Part shown: positions 40,692 to 48,441 of the stretch, piece by piece | Position numbering within the stretch: the stretch's first letter is position 1 | Layout: each line of letters begins with the position of its first letter | Assembly (NCBI RefSeq): GCF_029948125.1 | Contig: NZ_JASAMB010000001.1 | Location: 769,564 to 833,563 of the forward strand | Direction of reading: 5' to 3' | Source of the DNA: Catellatospora sp. KI3 | GTDB lineage: Bacteria; Actinomycetota; Actinomycetes; Mycobacteriales; Micromonosporaceae | Length of the DNA stretch: 64,000 nt | Position numbers and translations under genes: made by a program | Notes under the pieces: generated by a model | Told to the model about the DNA's origin: nothing | The model's input: only the letters and a program-made list of their open reading frames with translations | Databases searched by the model: none

Positions 40692-41672
40692 TTACGTGCC
40701 CGGAGTGGGCACGACCAGGGTGAACTCGGCGGTGTGCACCTTGCCGCCGGTCTGGAAGTCGAAGAACATCCGGTAGGTGCCGGCGCTGGGCGCCGACAGC
40801 CAGAGCTTGACCCCGCCGTTGACCAGCGCGGGCTCGGGGTGCACGTGCACGTAGCCCAGGTCGAGGTCGCGCAGGACCACCAGGTGGCCGAACGACCCGA
40901 GGTAGGGCTCCAGGGTGACCGGCTTGCCGTCCCGGGTGACCGTGAACAGCATCGGCTGGCTCGCCCCGATCATGGTCGCGCCCTGGTACTCGACCTGGTA
41001 GCCGCCGGTCTCGGCGCGCTGGGCCGGCTCGGGCAGCGACCTGGGCGCGTAGTCGCCGGCCACGGTCAGGTCGGTGCCCAGCGCCACGGCGGTCTGGATC
41101 CCGGCCTGGTCGACGGCGGTGAAGTCGGCGTACGCCCGCCACAGGCCGGGCTTACCCAGGTCGGCGGTGACCGACCAGGTCCCGTCGGCGGCCATGGTCG
41201 GGTGCAGGTGCTGGTAGCCGGTGAGGTCGCGGCGCACCACGACCAGGTGCAGCGGCTTGTCGTGCACCACCGCGAAGCTGGTGACGGCGCGGCCGTCGTT
41301 GGCGCGGATCACGAACGACAGCTGCTCGGGGCCGGGCTTGGCGAACGAGGTGGTCGCGGGCACCAGCGTGTACCCGCCGGAGCTGATGGACAGGCCGCCC
41401 ACCTCGGAGCCCGCGCTGGCCAGCGGCGAGTGGACGTGCACGCCGGGCGCGGTCGAGGGATCCGTCGCGGCGGGCGCGCCGGTGGTGGCCCCCTGGGTGG
41501 GGCTGCTGGGCGGGCCGAGCAGCTTGCCGAGGGTGAAGCCGACCACCAGCGCCACGACCAGGCCGCCGACGAACAGGCCGATCCGGGACCCGGCCGGGTC
41601 GAGCAGCGGCTTGCCCGCCTGCGCCCGGACGACCGGCTCGGCGGACTGCTCGGTGGCGGGCGCCTCAGGCAT
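40692..41672 (-). CDS. Membrane-anchored, duplicated HxHP protein of the copper operon
   Basis: 326 residues: one N-terminal helix (IGLFVGGLVVALVVGFTLG), a Pro/Thr-rich linker with HVHSP, and an outside region of two related beta units. The first contains LHLVVVRRDLTGYQHLHP and the second GHLVVLRDLDLGYVHVHP. Both units end in an H-x-H-P motif suited to bind copper. No name is known to me; proteins like this lie next to copZ in other actinobacteria. It overlaps copZ by 8 bp, so the two are coupled. Confidence 0.8.
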   Translation of the reverse strand: MPEAPATEQSAEPVVRAQAGKPLLDPAGSRIGLFVGGLVVALVVGFTLGKLLGPPSSPTQGATTGAPAATDPSTAPGVHVHSPLASAGSEVGGLSISSGGYTLVPATTSFAKPGPEQLSFVIRANDGRAVTSFAVVHDKPLHLVVVRRDLTGYQHLHPTMAADGTWSVTADLGKPGLWRAYADFTAVDQAGIQTAVALGTDLTVAGDYAPRSLPEPAQRAETGGYQVEYQGATMIGASQPMLFTVTRDGKPVTLEPYLGSFGHLVVLRDLDLGYVHVHPEPALVNGGVKLWLSAPSAGTYRMFFDFQTGGKVHTAEFTLVVPTPGT

Positions 41673-41883
41673 CGATGCCCGCCAGCTCGTATCCGGCCTC
41701 GTCGACGGCGTTGCGCACCTCGTCGATGGGCAGCACCGAATCGCTGGTGACCGCCGCGGTGCCCGCGGCGAGATCCACCTGGACGTCGCGCACGCCGGGG
41801 AGCGCGGTCAGCTCGGTGGTCACCGCGTTGACGCAGTGACCGCAGGTCATCCCCGAGATCTGGTATGTCGTCCGAACCGACAT
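41665..41883 (-). CDS. copZ: Copper chaperone CopZ (HMA domain)
   Basis: 72-residue heavy-metal-associated domain with ISGMTCGHCVNAV, the MxCxxC copper site, and the beta-alpha-beta-beta-alpha-beta length expected. It shuttles Cu(I) to an exporter, but no CopA ATPase is in the window. GTG/ATG choice follows the family's usual start. First gene of a two-gene operon with a CsoR-like palindrome 62 bp upstream. Confidence 0.92.
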   Translation of the reverse strand: MSVRTTYQISGMTCGHCVNAVTTELTALPGVRDVQVDLAAGTAAVTSDSVLPIDEVRNAVDEAGYELAGIDA

Positions 41884-41944
41884 GGCTGGCTCCCTATCAC
41901 CGCACCAGGCGAGCGATCGCCTCGGTGGCTTCCTTGAGCGAAAC

Positions 41945-41960
41945 GTACCCCCAGGGGTAC
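41945..41960 (-). promoter_or_regulatory. CsoR-type copper operator
   Basis: GTACCCC-CA-GGGGTAC, a perfect 7-bp-arm palindrome, resembles the G/C-tract operators of the Cu(I) repressor CsoR. It lies between the divergent copZ and NlpC/P60 genes and could affect both. Confidence 0.65.
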
Positions 41961-42031
41961 GGGGCCGTCATCTTCCCGCCCTGGTGGCTGCCGAAGTGCA
42001 CCGATCATGCAGTTTTGTCGTTGTTCACCAC

Positions 42032-43027
42032 GTGTCGAATTCCGCCACGCGGCGCAGGATGCTATGGATCGGTGCGACGGTGCTCGCCTCCGCGCTGCTG
42101 CTGTCGGGCCTGGCCCACGCCGAGCCCAGCCGAGCCGACCTCGACCGCGAGATCCGCAAGAAGTCGGACCAGCTCGAGGTGGTCGTCGAGAAGTACCACG
42201 CGCTGCACGACGACCTGAAGACCACCGAGGCGCAGACCGACGTGCTCCAGCGCCAGATCGATCCGCTGCAGCGGCAGATCGCGCAGCGGCGTACGGCGGT
42301 CGGCCGGCTCGCCGACGCGGGCTACCGGTCCACCCGCTCCATGGCGCTGACCCTGCTGCTGGACGCGGGCAGCACCCGCCGGATCCTCGACCGCCTGCTG
42401 CTGATGAACGAGTACACGCTGCACCAGCAGCGCGAGATCGAGGCGCTGGCGCAGACCTCCCAGCGCTGGGACACCGCCCGGCGCACCCTGGACGCGCTGC
42501 TGGCCCAGCAGCGTGACCAGCGCCGGGACCTGGCCGCCCAGCGGTCCGAGATCGAGAACTCCATCGCCGCCCTGCGCACCCTGCGCCAGCGCGCGTACGG
42601 CTACGGCGGCGAGCGCATGGACCTGCGGCCCGACCGCGCCCGGGTGGCGCTGCCCCGGGTCGCCAAGGGCGCGAACGAGAAGGTGGTGCGGTTCGCGCTG
42701 GACCAGATCGGCACCGCCTACCGGTGGGGCGGTGAGGGGCCGGGCGGCTACGACTGCTCCGGCCTGGTCGCGGCGGCCTTCCACCGGATCGGGATCAACC
42801 TGCCGCACCACGCCGGGCGCCAGGAGCAGCGCAGCCGCGAGATCAGCCGGGCCCAACTGCGGGCCGGCGACCTGGTCTTCTTCTACGCCGACCTGCACCA
42901 CGTGGGCATCTACCTGGGCGGCGGCCGGATGGTGCACGCCCCGAGCTTCGGCGAGCGGGTACGCGTCGACCCGATCGACTCGCTGCCCATCCACAGCTTC
43001 GGGCGGGTCGTCGCCCCGACCGGCTGA
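42032..43027 (+). CDS. Secreted NlpC/P60 peptidoglycan endopeptidase (RipA-like)
   Basis: 331 residues. A signal peptide (MLWIGATVLASALLLSGLAHA) is followed by a long coiled coil (about 35-190) and a C-terminal NlpC/P60 domain. The catalytic Cys is in YDCSGLVAAAF, the His in DLHHVGIYLG. This layout matches RipA/DIP1281-type hydrolases that split peptidoglycan stem peptides at division, with the coil as self-inhibitor. GTG 42032 is chosen because it places the signal peptide correctly. A half-copy of the GATCATGCAGTTT palindrome lies upstream. Confidence 0.9.
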   Translation: MSNSATRRRMLWIGATVLASALLLSGLAHAEPSRADLDREIRKKSDQLEVVVEKYHALHDDLKTTEAQTDVLQRQIDPLQRQIAQRRTAVGRLADAGYRSTRSMALTLLLDAGSTRRILDRLLLMNEYTLHQQREIEALAQTSQRWDTARRTLDALLAQQRDQRRDLAAQRSEIENSIAALRTLRQRAYGYGGERMDLRPDRARVALPRVAKGANEKVVRFALDQIGTAYRWGGEGPGGYDCSGLVAAAFHRIGINLPHHAGRQEQRSREISRAQLRAGDLVFFYADLHHVGIYLGGGRMVHAPSFGERVRVDPIDSLPIHSFGRVVAPTG

Positions 43028-43044
43028 CCTCGGCCCGAAACGGG

Positions 43045-43076
43045 GCGCGGCCCGGAGGATGTCCTCCGGGCCGCGC
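43045..43076. terminator. Hairpin between converging envelope genes
   Basis: A perfect 15-bp stem (43045-43059 with 43062-43076) of almost only G and C lies between the NlpC/P60 gene and the following minus-strand gene. Two-way terminator. Confidence 0.8.
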
Positions 43077-43079
43077 TCG

Positions 43080-44120
43080 CTAGTACACCGAGACGTGTAC
43101 GTGGTTGGTATGGTCGCCCGCCGGCGAGTCACCGCAGTTGGATCCGGTGGCCGAGTATCTGTGCCAGCCGGAGCCGACCGTCCACACCTGGCAGTAGAAG
43201 ATCACGTACATGATGCCCAGGCGGCTGGCGTTCTTGACGTAGAACGCGGCCAGCTTCGAGCCGTAGAGCTTGCTGTCGCCGGTGGCCCCGTAGTCGTGGA
43301 AGCCGTCGACCTCGGTGGAGAAGTCGCAGGCCCGGCCCTTCGGATGCTCGTACATGTCACCGGGGCGGTAGCACGAGACGTAGCGCTTGAACCCGGCCTT
43401 CTTCGCCTCCTGCATCGCGTGCAGGGTGCGCGGGGTGATGCAGCCGTTGGTGGTCGGGTCGTTGATGCTGCAGGTCTCCTTCGGCCAGCTGCCGTCGGAG
43501 TTGCGCTTGGCCGGGATCGCCAGCGGCGAGGTCGGGTCGACCCAGCCGTTGGTGGCGTACCCGCCCAGCGCCGACAGCTCCCGCTCGGCGGCCTTGCGCA
43601 GCGCCGCCAGGTCCTTGAACAGCTTCGCCTGCTTCTTCACCTCGGCGTCGATGATCGCCTTGGCCTCGTCGGCCTCCTTGCGGGTGGCCACCAGCTCGCC
43701 GAGGATCGCCTCGTCGCGCGCGGCCATCCGCTCCAGGGCCGCCATCCGCTGCAGGAAGGCATCGGAGGTGGTGGCGTTGAGCATCGTCTCGAAGACGCCC
43801 AGCCGACCGGTCTTGTAGGCCTCGGCGGCGTACTTCACCACGCTGATGCGGGCGCGCTCGTACCTGTTCTCCGCGACGACCAGTTTGAGGTTCGTCGCCT
43901 GCTGGTCCTTCTTGGACTTCTCCAGGGCCGCCTCGGCCTCGATGTACTGCCCGGCGACGGTCTCGAGGTTCTGCCGGACCTTGGCGACCTTGGCGTTCGG
44001 GATCTCGTTCGGCTCTGCCGCGGCCGCGGTCGGGAATCCGCCCACCAGCACGGCGAAGGCCGTGATCGCGGTGAGAACGGAGGCGAACCGTCGCCGGCGG
44101 GGGCGCACCGTGAGGGGCAC
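43080..44120 (-). CDS. Secreted coiled-coil protein with ARB-07466-like C-terminal domain
   Basis: 346 residues. Signal peptide (VLTAITAFAVLVGGFPTAAAA), a helical coiled coil (about 40-190), then a Cys-containing domain with CSINDPTTNGCITPRTLHAM, SCYRPGDMYEHPKGRACDFS and DHTNHVHVSVY. The His/Asp pattern of the last part resembles D-Ala-D-Ala-type zinc peptidase folds, as in the ARB-07466 domain. The build mirrors that of the neighbouring NlpC/P60 hydrolase, so both may act on the cell wall. GTG 44120 or 44108 can be the start. Confidence 0.82.
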   Translation of the reverse strand: MPLTVRPRRRRFASVLTAITAFAVLVGGFPTAAAAEPNEIPNAKVAKVRQNLETVAGQYIEAEAALEKSKKDQQATNLKLVVAENRYERARISVVKYAAEAYKTGRLGVFETMLNATTSDAFLQRMAALERMAARDEAILGELVATRKEADEAKAIIDAEVKKQAKLFKDLAALRKAAERELSALGGYATNGWVDPTSPLAIPAKRNSDGSWPKETCSINDPTTNGCITPRTLHAMQEAKKAGFKRYVSCYRPGDMYEHPKGRACDFSTEVDGFHDYGATGDSKLYGSKLAAFYVKNASRLGIMYVIFYCQVWTVGSGWHRYSATGSNCGDSPAGDHTNHVHVSVY

Positions 44121-44260
44121 GGACGTGAATCCTTCCGTCGAACGCCGCGCAGTGGTGCAGAACAGAGCACGCGGCGGCGGCCGCAGCAGGATTCGGGGGT
44201 GCCTGCAGACGCGCGGCCGCGCGACAGATTAACCCGGCGCGGCGGCCCCGGAAAAGTTGT

Positions 44261-45055
44261 TCACTCCAGCAATACGCTGCGTACCAGCTCAAACACCGCA
44301 TCGTCACGACAGACGAGCAGCCCGAGCTTCGGCTGGGCCGGGTCGTAGTCGCTGCCGTCGAAGTGGCGCACCACGCCCCCGGCCTCCCGGATCAGCAGCG
44401 CACCGGCGGTGTGGTCCCAGGGCAGGCTGCGCCAGAACATGGCGAAGTGGCGGCCGGACCGGATCAGGTGCGGGTACTCGTGCGCGGCGCAGCGGAAGCC
44501 GGGGACCGCCTCGGTCAGCAGCGGCAGCCGGGCGGTCACCTGCTCGCGCAGCTCCTGCGGCAGGTACTTGGTCATCACGGCGCCGCGCAGCTGCTCGGCC
44601 CCGATCGGGGTGTGGTCGAAGGCGACCCGCTCCCCGTCGATGTACGCCCCGCTGCCCGCCTCGGCGACCGACAGCGTCTTGGCCACCGGCTCGTAGATGG
44701 CGCCCAGCACCGGCACGCCACCGCGGATCAGGGCCACCATCAGGCCGAACGGCTCACGGCCGGCCGCGTAGTTGGCGGTGCCGTCGATGGGGTCGATGAC
44801 CCAGACCGGCCCGGGCTCGTGCATCCGGGCCAGCACGGTCGGATCGGCGGCGACGGCCTCCTCGCCGACGACCAGCGAGCCGGGCAGCAGCTCCGACAGG
44901 CGCCGGGTGAGCGCCGCCTCGGCCTCGCGGTCGGCGACGGTGACGAGGTCGCCGGGGCCCTTCTCGATGACCTCCCCGGCGGCGAGGTTGCGGAAGCGCG
45001 GCAGCACGATCTCCTCGGCGACGTCCCGCAACACGCCCACCACCTGGTCGATCAT
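44261..45055 (-). CDS. Inositol monophosphatase family protein
   Basis: 264-residue Mg-dependent phosphatase. Metal sites: GEEAVA (about 72), DPIDGTAN (about 92) and WDHTAGALLIREAGG (about 205). The family removes phosphate from inositol phosphates, histidinol phosphate or PAP; this member is not assigned. ATG 45055 follows GGAGGG; the frame extends 13 codons upstream into the divergent promoter. Confidence 0.9.
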   Translation of the reverse strand: MIDQVVGVLRDVAEEIVLPRFRNLAAGEVIEKGPGDLVTVADREAEAALTRRLSELLPGSLVVGEEAVAADPTVLARMHEPGPVWVIDPIDGTANYAAGREPFGLMVALIRGGVPVLGAIYEPVAKTLSVAEAGSGAYIDGERVAFDHTPIGAEQLRGAVMTKYLPQELREQVTARLPLLTEAVPGFRCAAHEYPHLIRSGRHFAMFWRSLPWDHTAGALLIREAGGVVRHFDGSDYDPAQPKLGLLVCRDDAVFELVRSVLLE

Positions 45056-45079
45056 CGGTGTCGCCCTCCGTCGCCGGTC

Positions 45080-45085
45080 TATGAT
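45080..45085 (+). promoter_or_regulatory. Leaderless -10 box for the lipoprotein operon
   Basis: TATGAT ends 7 nt before ATG 45093, an ideal -10 hexamer for transcription that starts at the codon itself. Confidence 0.6.
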
Positions 45086-45092
45086 CACGTAC

Positions 45093-45440
45093 ATGGTCGC
45101 ACGGAGAACGGGCCGTCAACTCGCCGCCGTCGCGCTGGCGGCGGTGCTCGCGGGCGGTGCGCTGGCCGGCTGCAGCGGCGAGGGCGCAACGGCCACCTGC
45201 AGCACCAGCACCTGCACGATCACCTTCGACCGCACCGTGAACAACGCCAAGATCTCGATTCTCGGCGTCGAGGTGCAGCTCGTCAGCGCCGACGCGGACA
45301 CGGTCACCCTGAAGGTCGCGGGCAACCAGGTGACCATCAACCGAGGTGACGGCGTCAAGGTCGGCGATCTGAGCGTGAAGGTAACCTCGGTCACCGATTC
45401 CCAGATCGTGGTCGAGGCCAGCCGCAACGCCGGCAACTGA
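45093..45440 (+). CDS. Small lipoprotein
   Basis: 115 residues. The signal LAAVALAAVLAGGALAGC ends in the lipobox LAGC, so the mature protein is anchored at Cys ~27. The rest is a beta-rich domain with CSTSTCTITF, two Cys that may form a disulfide, and LKVAGNQVTINRGDGVKVG. No family recognised. The stop codon shares a base with the ATG of the wbpD-like gene, so the two are coupled, although the reason is unclear. Confidence 0.8.
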   Translation: MVARRTGRQLAAVALAAVLAGGALAGCSGEGATATCSTSTCTITFDRTVNNAKISILGVEVQLVSADADTVTLKVAGNQVTINRGDGVKVGDLSVKVTSVTDSQIVVEASRNAGN

Positions 45441-45967
45441 TGGAGCCGGACTTCTTCGCCCACCCCAGCGCCGACGTCGAGCCCGGGGCGCGGATCGGCG
45501 CCGGCACGAGGATCTGGCACCTGGCCCACGTACGGGCCGGGGCGGTGGTCGGCGCGGGCTGCGTGCTCGGGCGCAACGTTTACGTCGACACCGGCGCGAC
45601 CGTCGGCGACCTCGTGAAGATCCAGAACAACGTCTCGGTGTACCAGGGGGTCACCCTGGAGGACGAGGTGTTCGTCGGCCCGTGCGCGGTGTTCACCAAC
45701 GACCTGCGGCCCCGGGCGCAGAGTCCGGACTGGCAGGTCAGCCCGACCGTGGTGCGGCGCGGGGCGTCGATCGGGGCCAACGCCACCGTGGTGTGCGGGA
45801 CGGAGATCGGCGCGTACGCGATGGTCGCCGCCGGTGCCGTGGTGACCCGCGACGTGGCCCCGTACCAGCTGGTCGCGGGCAATCCGGCCCGCCATCTCGG
45901 CTGGGTGGACGAGCGGGGCGACGTGGTCTCCCGCGACGAGCAGCGCCCGGCCCCGGTCAGCCCCTGA
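45440..45967 (+). CDS. WbpD-like N-acetyltransferase (left-handed beta-helix)
   Basis: 175 residues built from hexapeptide repeats. It contains IWHLAHVRAGAVVGAGCVLGRN, NVSVYQGVTLEDEVFVGPCAVFTND and ending GNPARHLGW. This fits WbpD/WlbB, which acetylates the 3-amino group of UDP-GlcNAc(3NH2)A using acetyl-CoA. It is one of five genes matching the WbpA-B-E-D-I pathway, though it lies 2.5 kb before the aminotransferase gene. The 3' end overlaps the converging tetR gene by 11 bp. Confidence 0.85.
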   Translation: MEPDFFAHPSADVEPGARIGAGTRIWHLAHVRAGAVVGAGCVLGRNVYVDTGATVGDLVKIQNNVSVYQGVTLEDEVFVGPCAVFTNDLRPRAQSPDWQVSPTVVRRGASIGANATVVCGTEIGAYAMVAAGAVVTRDVAPYQLVAGNPARHLGWVDERGDVVSRDEQRPAPVSP

Positions 45968-46553
45968 GCCCGGCCGCGATCGCCTTGGCCAGCCGGGGCA
46001 CGTAGTCGTTGGGCAGCGGGTGGCGCGCCACGGCCAGGTGCCAGTAGACCGGCCCGACCAGCAGGTCCAGCGCGAGCACCGGGTCCGTGCCCGCGGGCAG
46101 CTCGCCTCGGGCCACCGCGCGCTGGATCACCAGCACGCCCATCTCGTGCTGGGTGTTGCGCAGCGCCTGCTGCAGCGTCTCGGCGATCTGCGGGTTGCGG
46201 GCCGCCTCGGCGAGCAGGTCCGGGATGATCTGCGAGGCCAGCGGGTGGCGCAGCGCCTTGGTCAGGATGGTCAGGAACAGCGTCAGGTCGCCGGGCAGGC
46301 TGCCCATGTCTGGCAGGGACAGCTTCTGGCTGGCGACCCCGGAGACGATCTCCAGCACGAGTTCGAGCTTGGAGCTCCAGCGGCGGTAGACGGCGGTCTT
46401 GGCGACCCCCGCCCGCCGGGCGACCGCCTCGATCGACAGCCGGCCATAGCCGACGGCGGCCAGCTCCTCCACCACCGCGTTCTGGATCGCCTCGGTGATG
46501 TCGCCGCGGAGCACGGCAGCCCCGGCCGGGGTTCGTCGAGTCTGTGGCAGCAC
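45957..46553 (-). CDS. TetR family transcriptional regulator
   Basis: 198 residues: a helix-turn-helix (LSIEAVARRAGVAKTAVYRRWSSKLELV) and a ligand-binding domain with LVGPVYWHLAVARHPL. The ligand is unknown. The gene is divergent from the ABC exporter. A 15-bp palindrome at 46574-46588 lies 20 bp upstream of its GTG start, and TATTGT (46560-46565) 6 nt before the start would give a leaderless transcript. It likely represses itself and perhaps the polysaccharide export genes. Confidence 0.88.
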   Translation of the reverse strand: MLPQTRRTPAGAAVLRGDITEAIQNAVVEELAAVGYGRLSIEAVARRAGVAKTAVYRRWSSKLELVLEIVSGVASQKLSLPDMGSLPGDLTLFLTILTKALRHPLASQIIPDLLAEAARNPQIAETLQQALRNTQHEMGVLVIQRAVARGELPAGTDPVLALDLLVGPVYWHLAVARHPLPNDYVPRLAKAIAAGLRG

Positions 46554-46573
46554 ATCGATACAATAGCGCAGCG

Positions 46574-46588
46574 ACGCAACGGTTGCGT
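46574..46588. promoter_or_regulatory. TetR operator candidate
   Basis: ACGCAAC-G-GTTGCGT, a perfect 15-bp palindrome, sits in the gap between tetR and the ABC permease gene, just upstream of the tetR -10 box. Confidence 0.6.
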
Positions 46589-46708
46589 TGCGACGTGAGC
46601 GCCACTAACATCATCTTCGGTACGTCGCTACGGTGGCGTTCCATCCTCGACGTCGGCTACCGTGTGTCACCGCTAGACGTCCCCCACCAGGAGATCGGAG
46701 CCCGTACC

Positions 46709-47608
46709 ATGGCAGACGCTGTGGTGACTGAGCCTTATCCCGCCCTCGCGCCGGCTCAACTCGCCGCCCGGCACGGTCTCCGCGTCGCCGGTGCCCGACC
46801 GGGTCTCGTGGAATACGTCCGCCGGCTCTGGGACTACCGCCACTTCATCGTCGCGTTCGCCAACGCCCGGAACATCGCCACGTTCAGCAGCGCGAAGCTC
46901 GGTCAGCTCTGGCATGTGCTCACCCCGCTCACCAACGCCGGCGTGTACTTCCTGATCTTCGGCGTCATCCTCGGCACCAACAAGGGCATCGAGAACTTCG
47001 TCGGCTTCCTGTGCGCGGGCATCTTCATCTTCGGCTACACGCAGCAGGTCGTGATGGCCGGCACCAAGGCGATCACCGACAACATGAACCTGATCCGGGC
47101 GCTGCAGTTCCCCCGGGCCAGCCTGCCGATCGCGGCCACGATCACCCAGTTGCAGCAGATGCTGTTCGCCATCGCGGTGCTGCTGGGCATCGTCCTGGTC
47201 ACCGGCGAGCCGATCACCCTCAAGTGGCTGACGCTGATCCCGCTCCTGCTGCTGCAGACCCTGTTCAACGTGGGCATGGCGATGCTGTTCGCCCGGCTCG
47301 GCTCGAAGATCATGGACCTCAAGCAGATCGTGCCGTTCCTGCTGCGTACCTGGCTCTACGCCTCCGGCGTGTTCTTCAGCCTCGGCAAGGCCATCGCGGA
47401 CGCGCCGCACACGGTCAAGGTGCTGCTCCAGCTCAACCCCATGGTGCCGTTCATCGAGCTGACCCGCGAGGCGCTGCTGCAGGACAGCGGCGTCCCGCCG
47501 GAGTCGGTCACCGAGATGTGGCTGGTGGCCGCCGGATGGGCAGTGGTGCTCGGCGTCGGCGGGTTCATCTACTTCTGGCGCGGTGAGAAGGAGTACGGCC
47601 GTGGCTGA
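46709..47608 (+). CDS. ABC-2 type polysaccharide export permease (Wzm-like)
   Basis: 299-residue membrane protein with six hydrophobic helices, an N-terminal amphipathic stretch (YVRRLWDYRHFIVAFANARN) and WHVLTPLTNAGVYFLIFGVILG. This is the build of Wzm/TagG permeases that move lipid-linked glycans to the outer face of the membrane. With the ATPase gene overlapping by 8 bp it forms the exporter of the locus. ATG 46709 follows GGAG. Confidence 0.9.
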   Translation: MADAVVTEPYPALAPAQLAARHGLRVAGARPGLVEYVRRLWDYRHFIVAFANARNIATFSSAKLGQLWHVLTPLTNAGVYFLIFGVILGTNKGIENFVGFLCAGIFIFGYTQQVVMAGTKAITDNMNLIRALQFPRASLPIAATITQLQQMLFAIAVLLGIVLVTGEPITLKWLTLIPLLLLQTLFNVGMAMLFARLGSKIMDLKQIVPFLLRTWLYASGVFFSLGKAIADAPHTVKVLLQLNPMVPFIELTREALLQDSGVPPESVTEMWLVAAGWAVVLGVGGFIYFWRGEKEYGRG

Positions 47609-48371
47609 CAAGCGCATCCCCACCGTCATCGCGGAAGACGTGCACATCACCTACCGGGTGCACGGCGCGCAGAACAAGGACACCTCCCCGCTCGGCGCGC
47701 TCAAGCGCATCGTCCGGCGCCAGCCCTCCGGGGTGGTGCGCGAGGTGCACGCCGTCAAGGGCGTCAGCTTCACCGCGTACGAGGGTGAGGCCATCGGCCT
47801 GATCGGCTCCAACGGCTCGGGCAAGTCCACGCTGCTGCGCGCGGTGGCGGGGGTGCTCCCCTCCAACCAGGGCTCGATCTACACCAAGGGCCAGCCGTCG
47901 CTGCTCGGGGTGAACGCCGCACTGATCAACGACCTCTCCGGTGAGCGCAACGCGCAGCTCGGCTGCCTGGCCATGGGTATGACCATCGAGCAGTCCCGGC
48001 AGGCCACGCCGCAGATCATCGACTTCTCGGGCATCAACGAGCGGGGCGACTTCGGCTCGCTGCCGATGCGGACGTACTCGTCGGGCATGGCGGCCCGGCT
48101 GAAGTTCGCCATCGCGGTGGCCAAGCGGCACGAGGTGCTGCTCATCGACGAGGCGCTGGCCACCGGTGACGCGCTGTTCCGGCGCAAGAGCGAGGAGCGG
48201 GTGCGCGAGCTGCGCGCCGAGGCGGGCACCGTGTTCCTGGTCAGCCACTCGCTCAGCTCGATCCGCGACACCTGCGAACGGGTCATCTGGCTGGAGTCCG
48301 GTGTGATCAAGGCCGACGGTCCCACTGAGGATGTCGTGCCCGAGTATGAGGCGTTTGCCAATAAAAAGTAA
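47601..48371 (+). CDS. ABC exporter ATPase (Wzt-like)
   Basis: 256 residues with Walker A GLIGSNGSGKST, the signature region MRTYSSGMAARLKFAIAV and Walker B VLLIDEALATGD. The C-terminal carbohydrate-binding domain of some Wzt proteins is missing, so the substrate is probably not chosen by an end cap. GTG 47601 follows AGAAGGAG. Couples to the permease by 8-bp overlap. An 11-bp-stem hairpin follows before the wbpE-like gene. Confidence 0.93.
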   Translation: MADKRIPTVIAEDVHITYRVHGAQNKDTSPLGALKRIVRRQPSGVVREVHAVKGVSFTAYEGEAIGLIGSNGSGKSTLLRAVAGVLPSNQGSIYTKGQPSLLGVNAALINDLSGERNAQLGCLAMGMTIEQSRQATPQIIDFSGINERGDFGSLPMRTYSSGMAARLKFAIAVAKRHEVLLIDEALATGDALFRRKSEERVRELRAEAGTVFLVSHSLSSIRDTCERVIWLESGVIKADGPTEDVVPEYEAFANKK

Positions 48372-48388
48372 CCCTCTGCCGCGAGGAT

Positions 48389-48423
48389 AGAGACTGACCA
48401 GCCCGCCCGGCAGGTCAGTCTCT
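48389..48423 (+). terminator. Hairpin between exporter genes and the wbpE-like gene
   Basis: Perfect 11-bp stem (48389-48399 with 48413-48423, AGAGACTGACC) and a 13-nt loop, ending 18 nt before the TTG start. It may be a terminator or attenuator limiting the downstream operon. Confidence 0.6.
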
Positions 48424-48441
48424 GCGGCTTTGGAGGGCGTT

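Noticed and set aside
42003..42015. Second copy of the family-C palindrome
   Set aside because: Only 13 nt of one arm (GATCATGCAGTTT) are present and no matching arm follows. It is noted as a half-site, not annotated as an element.
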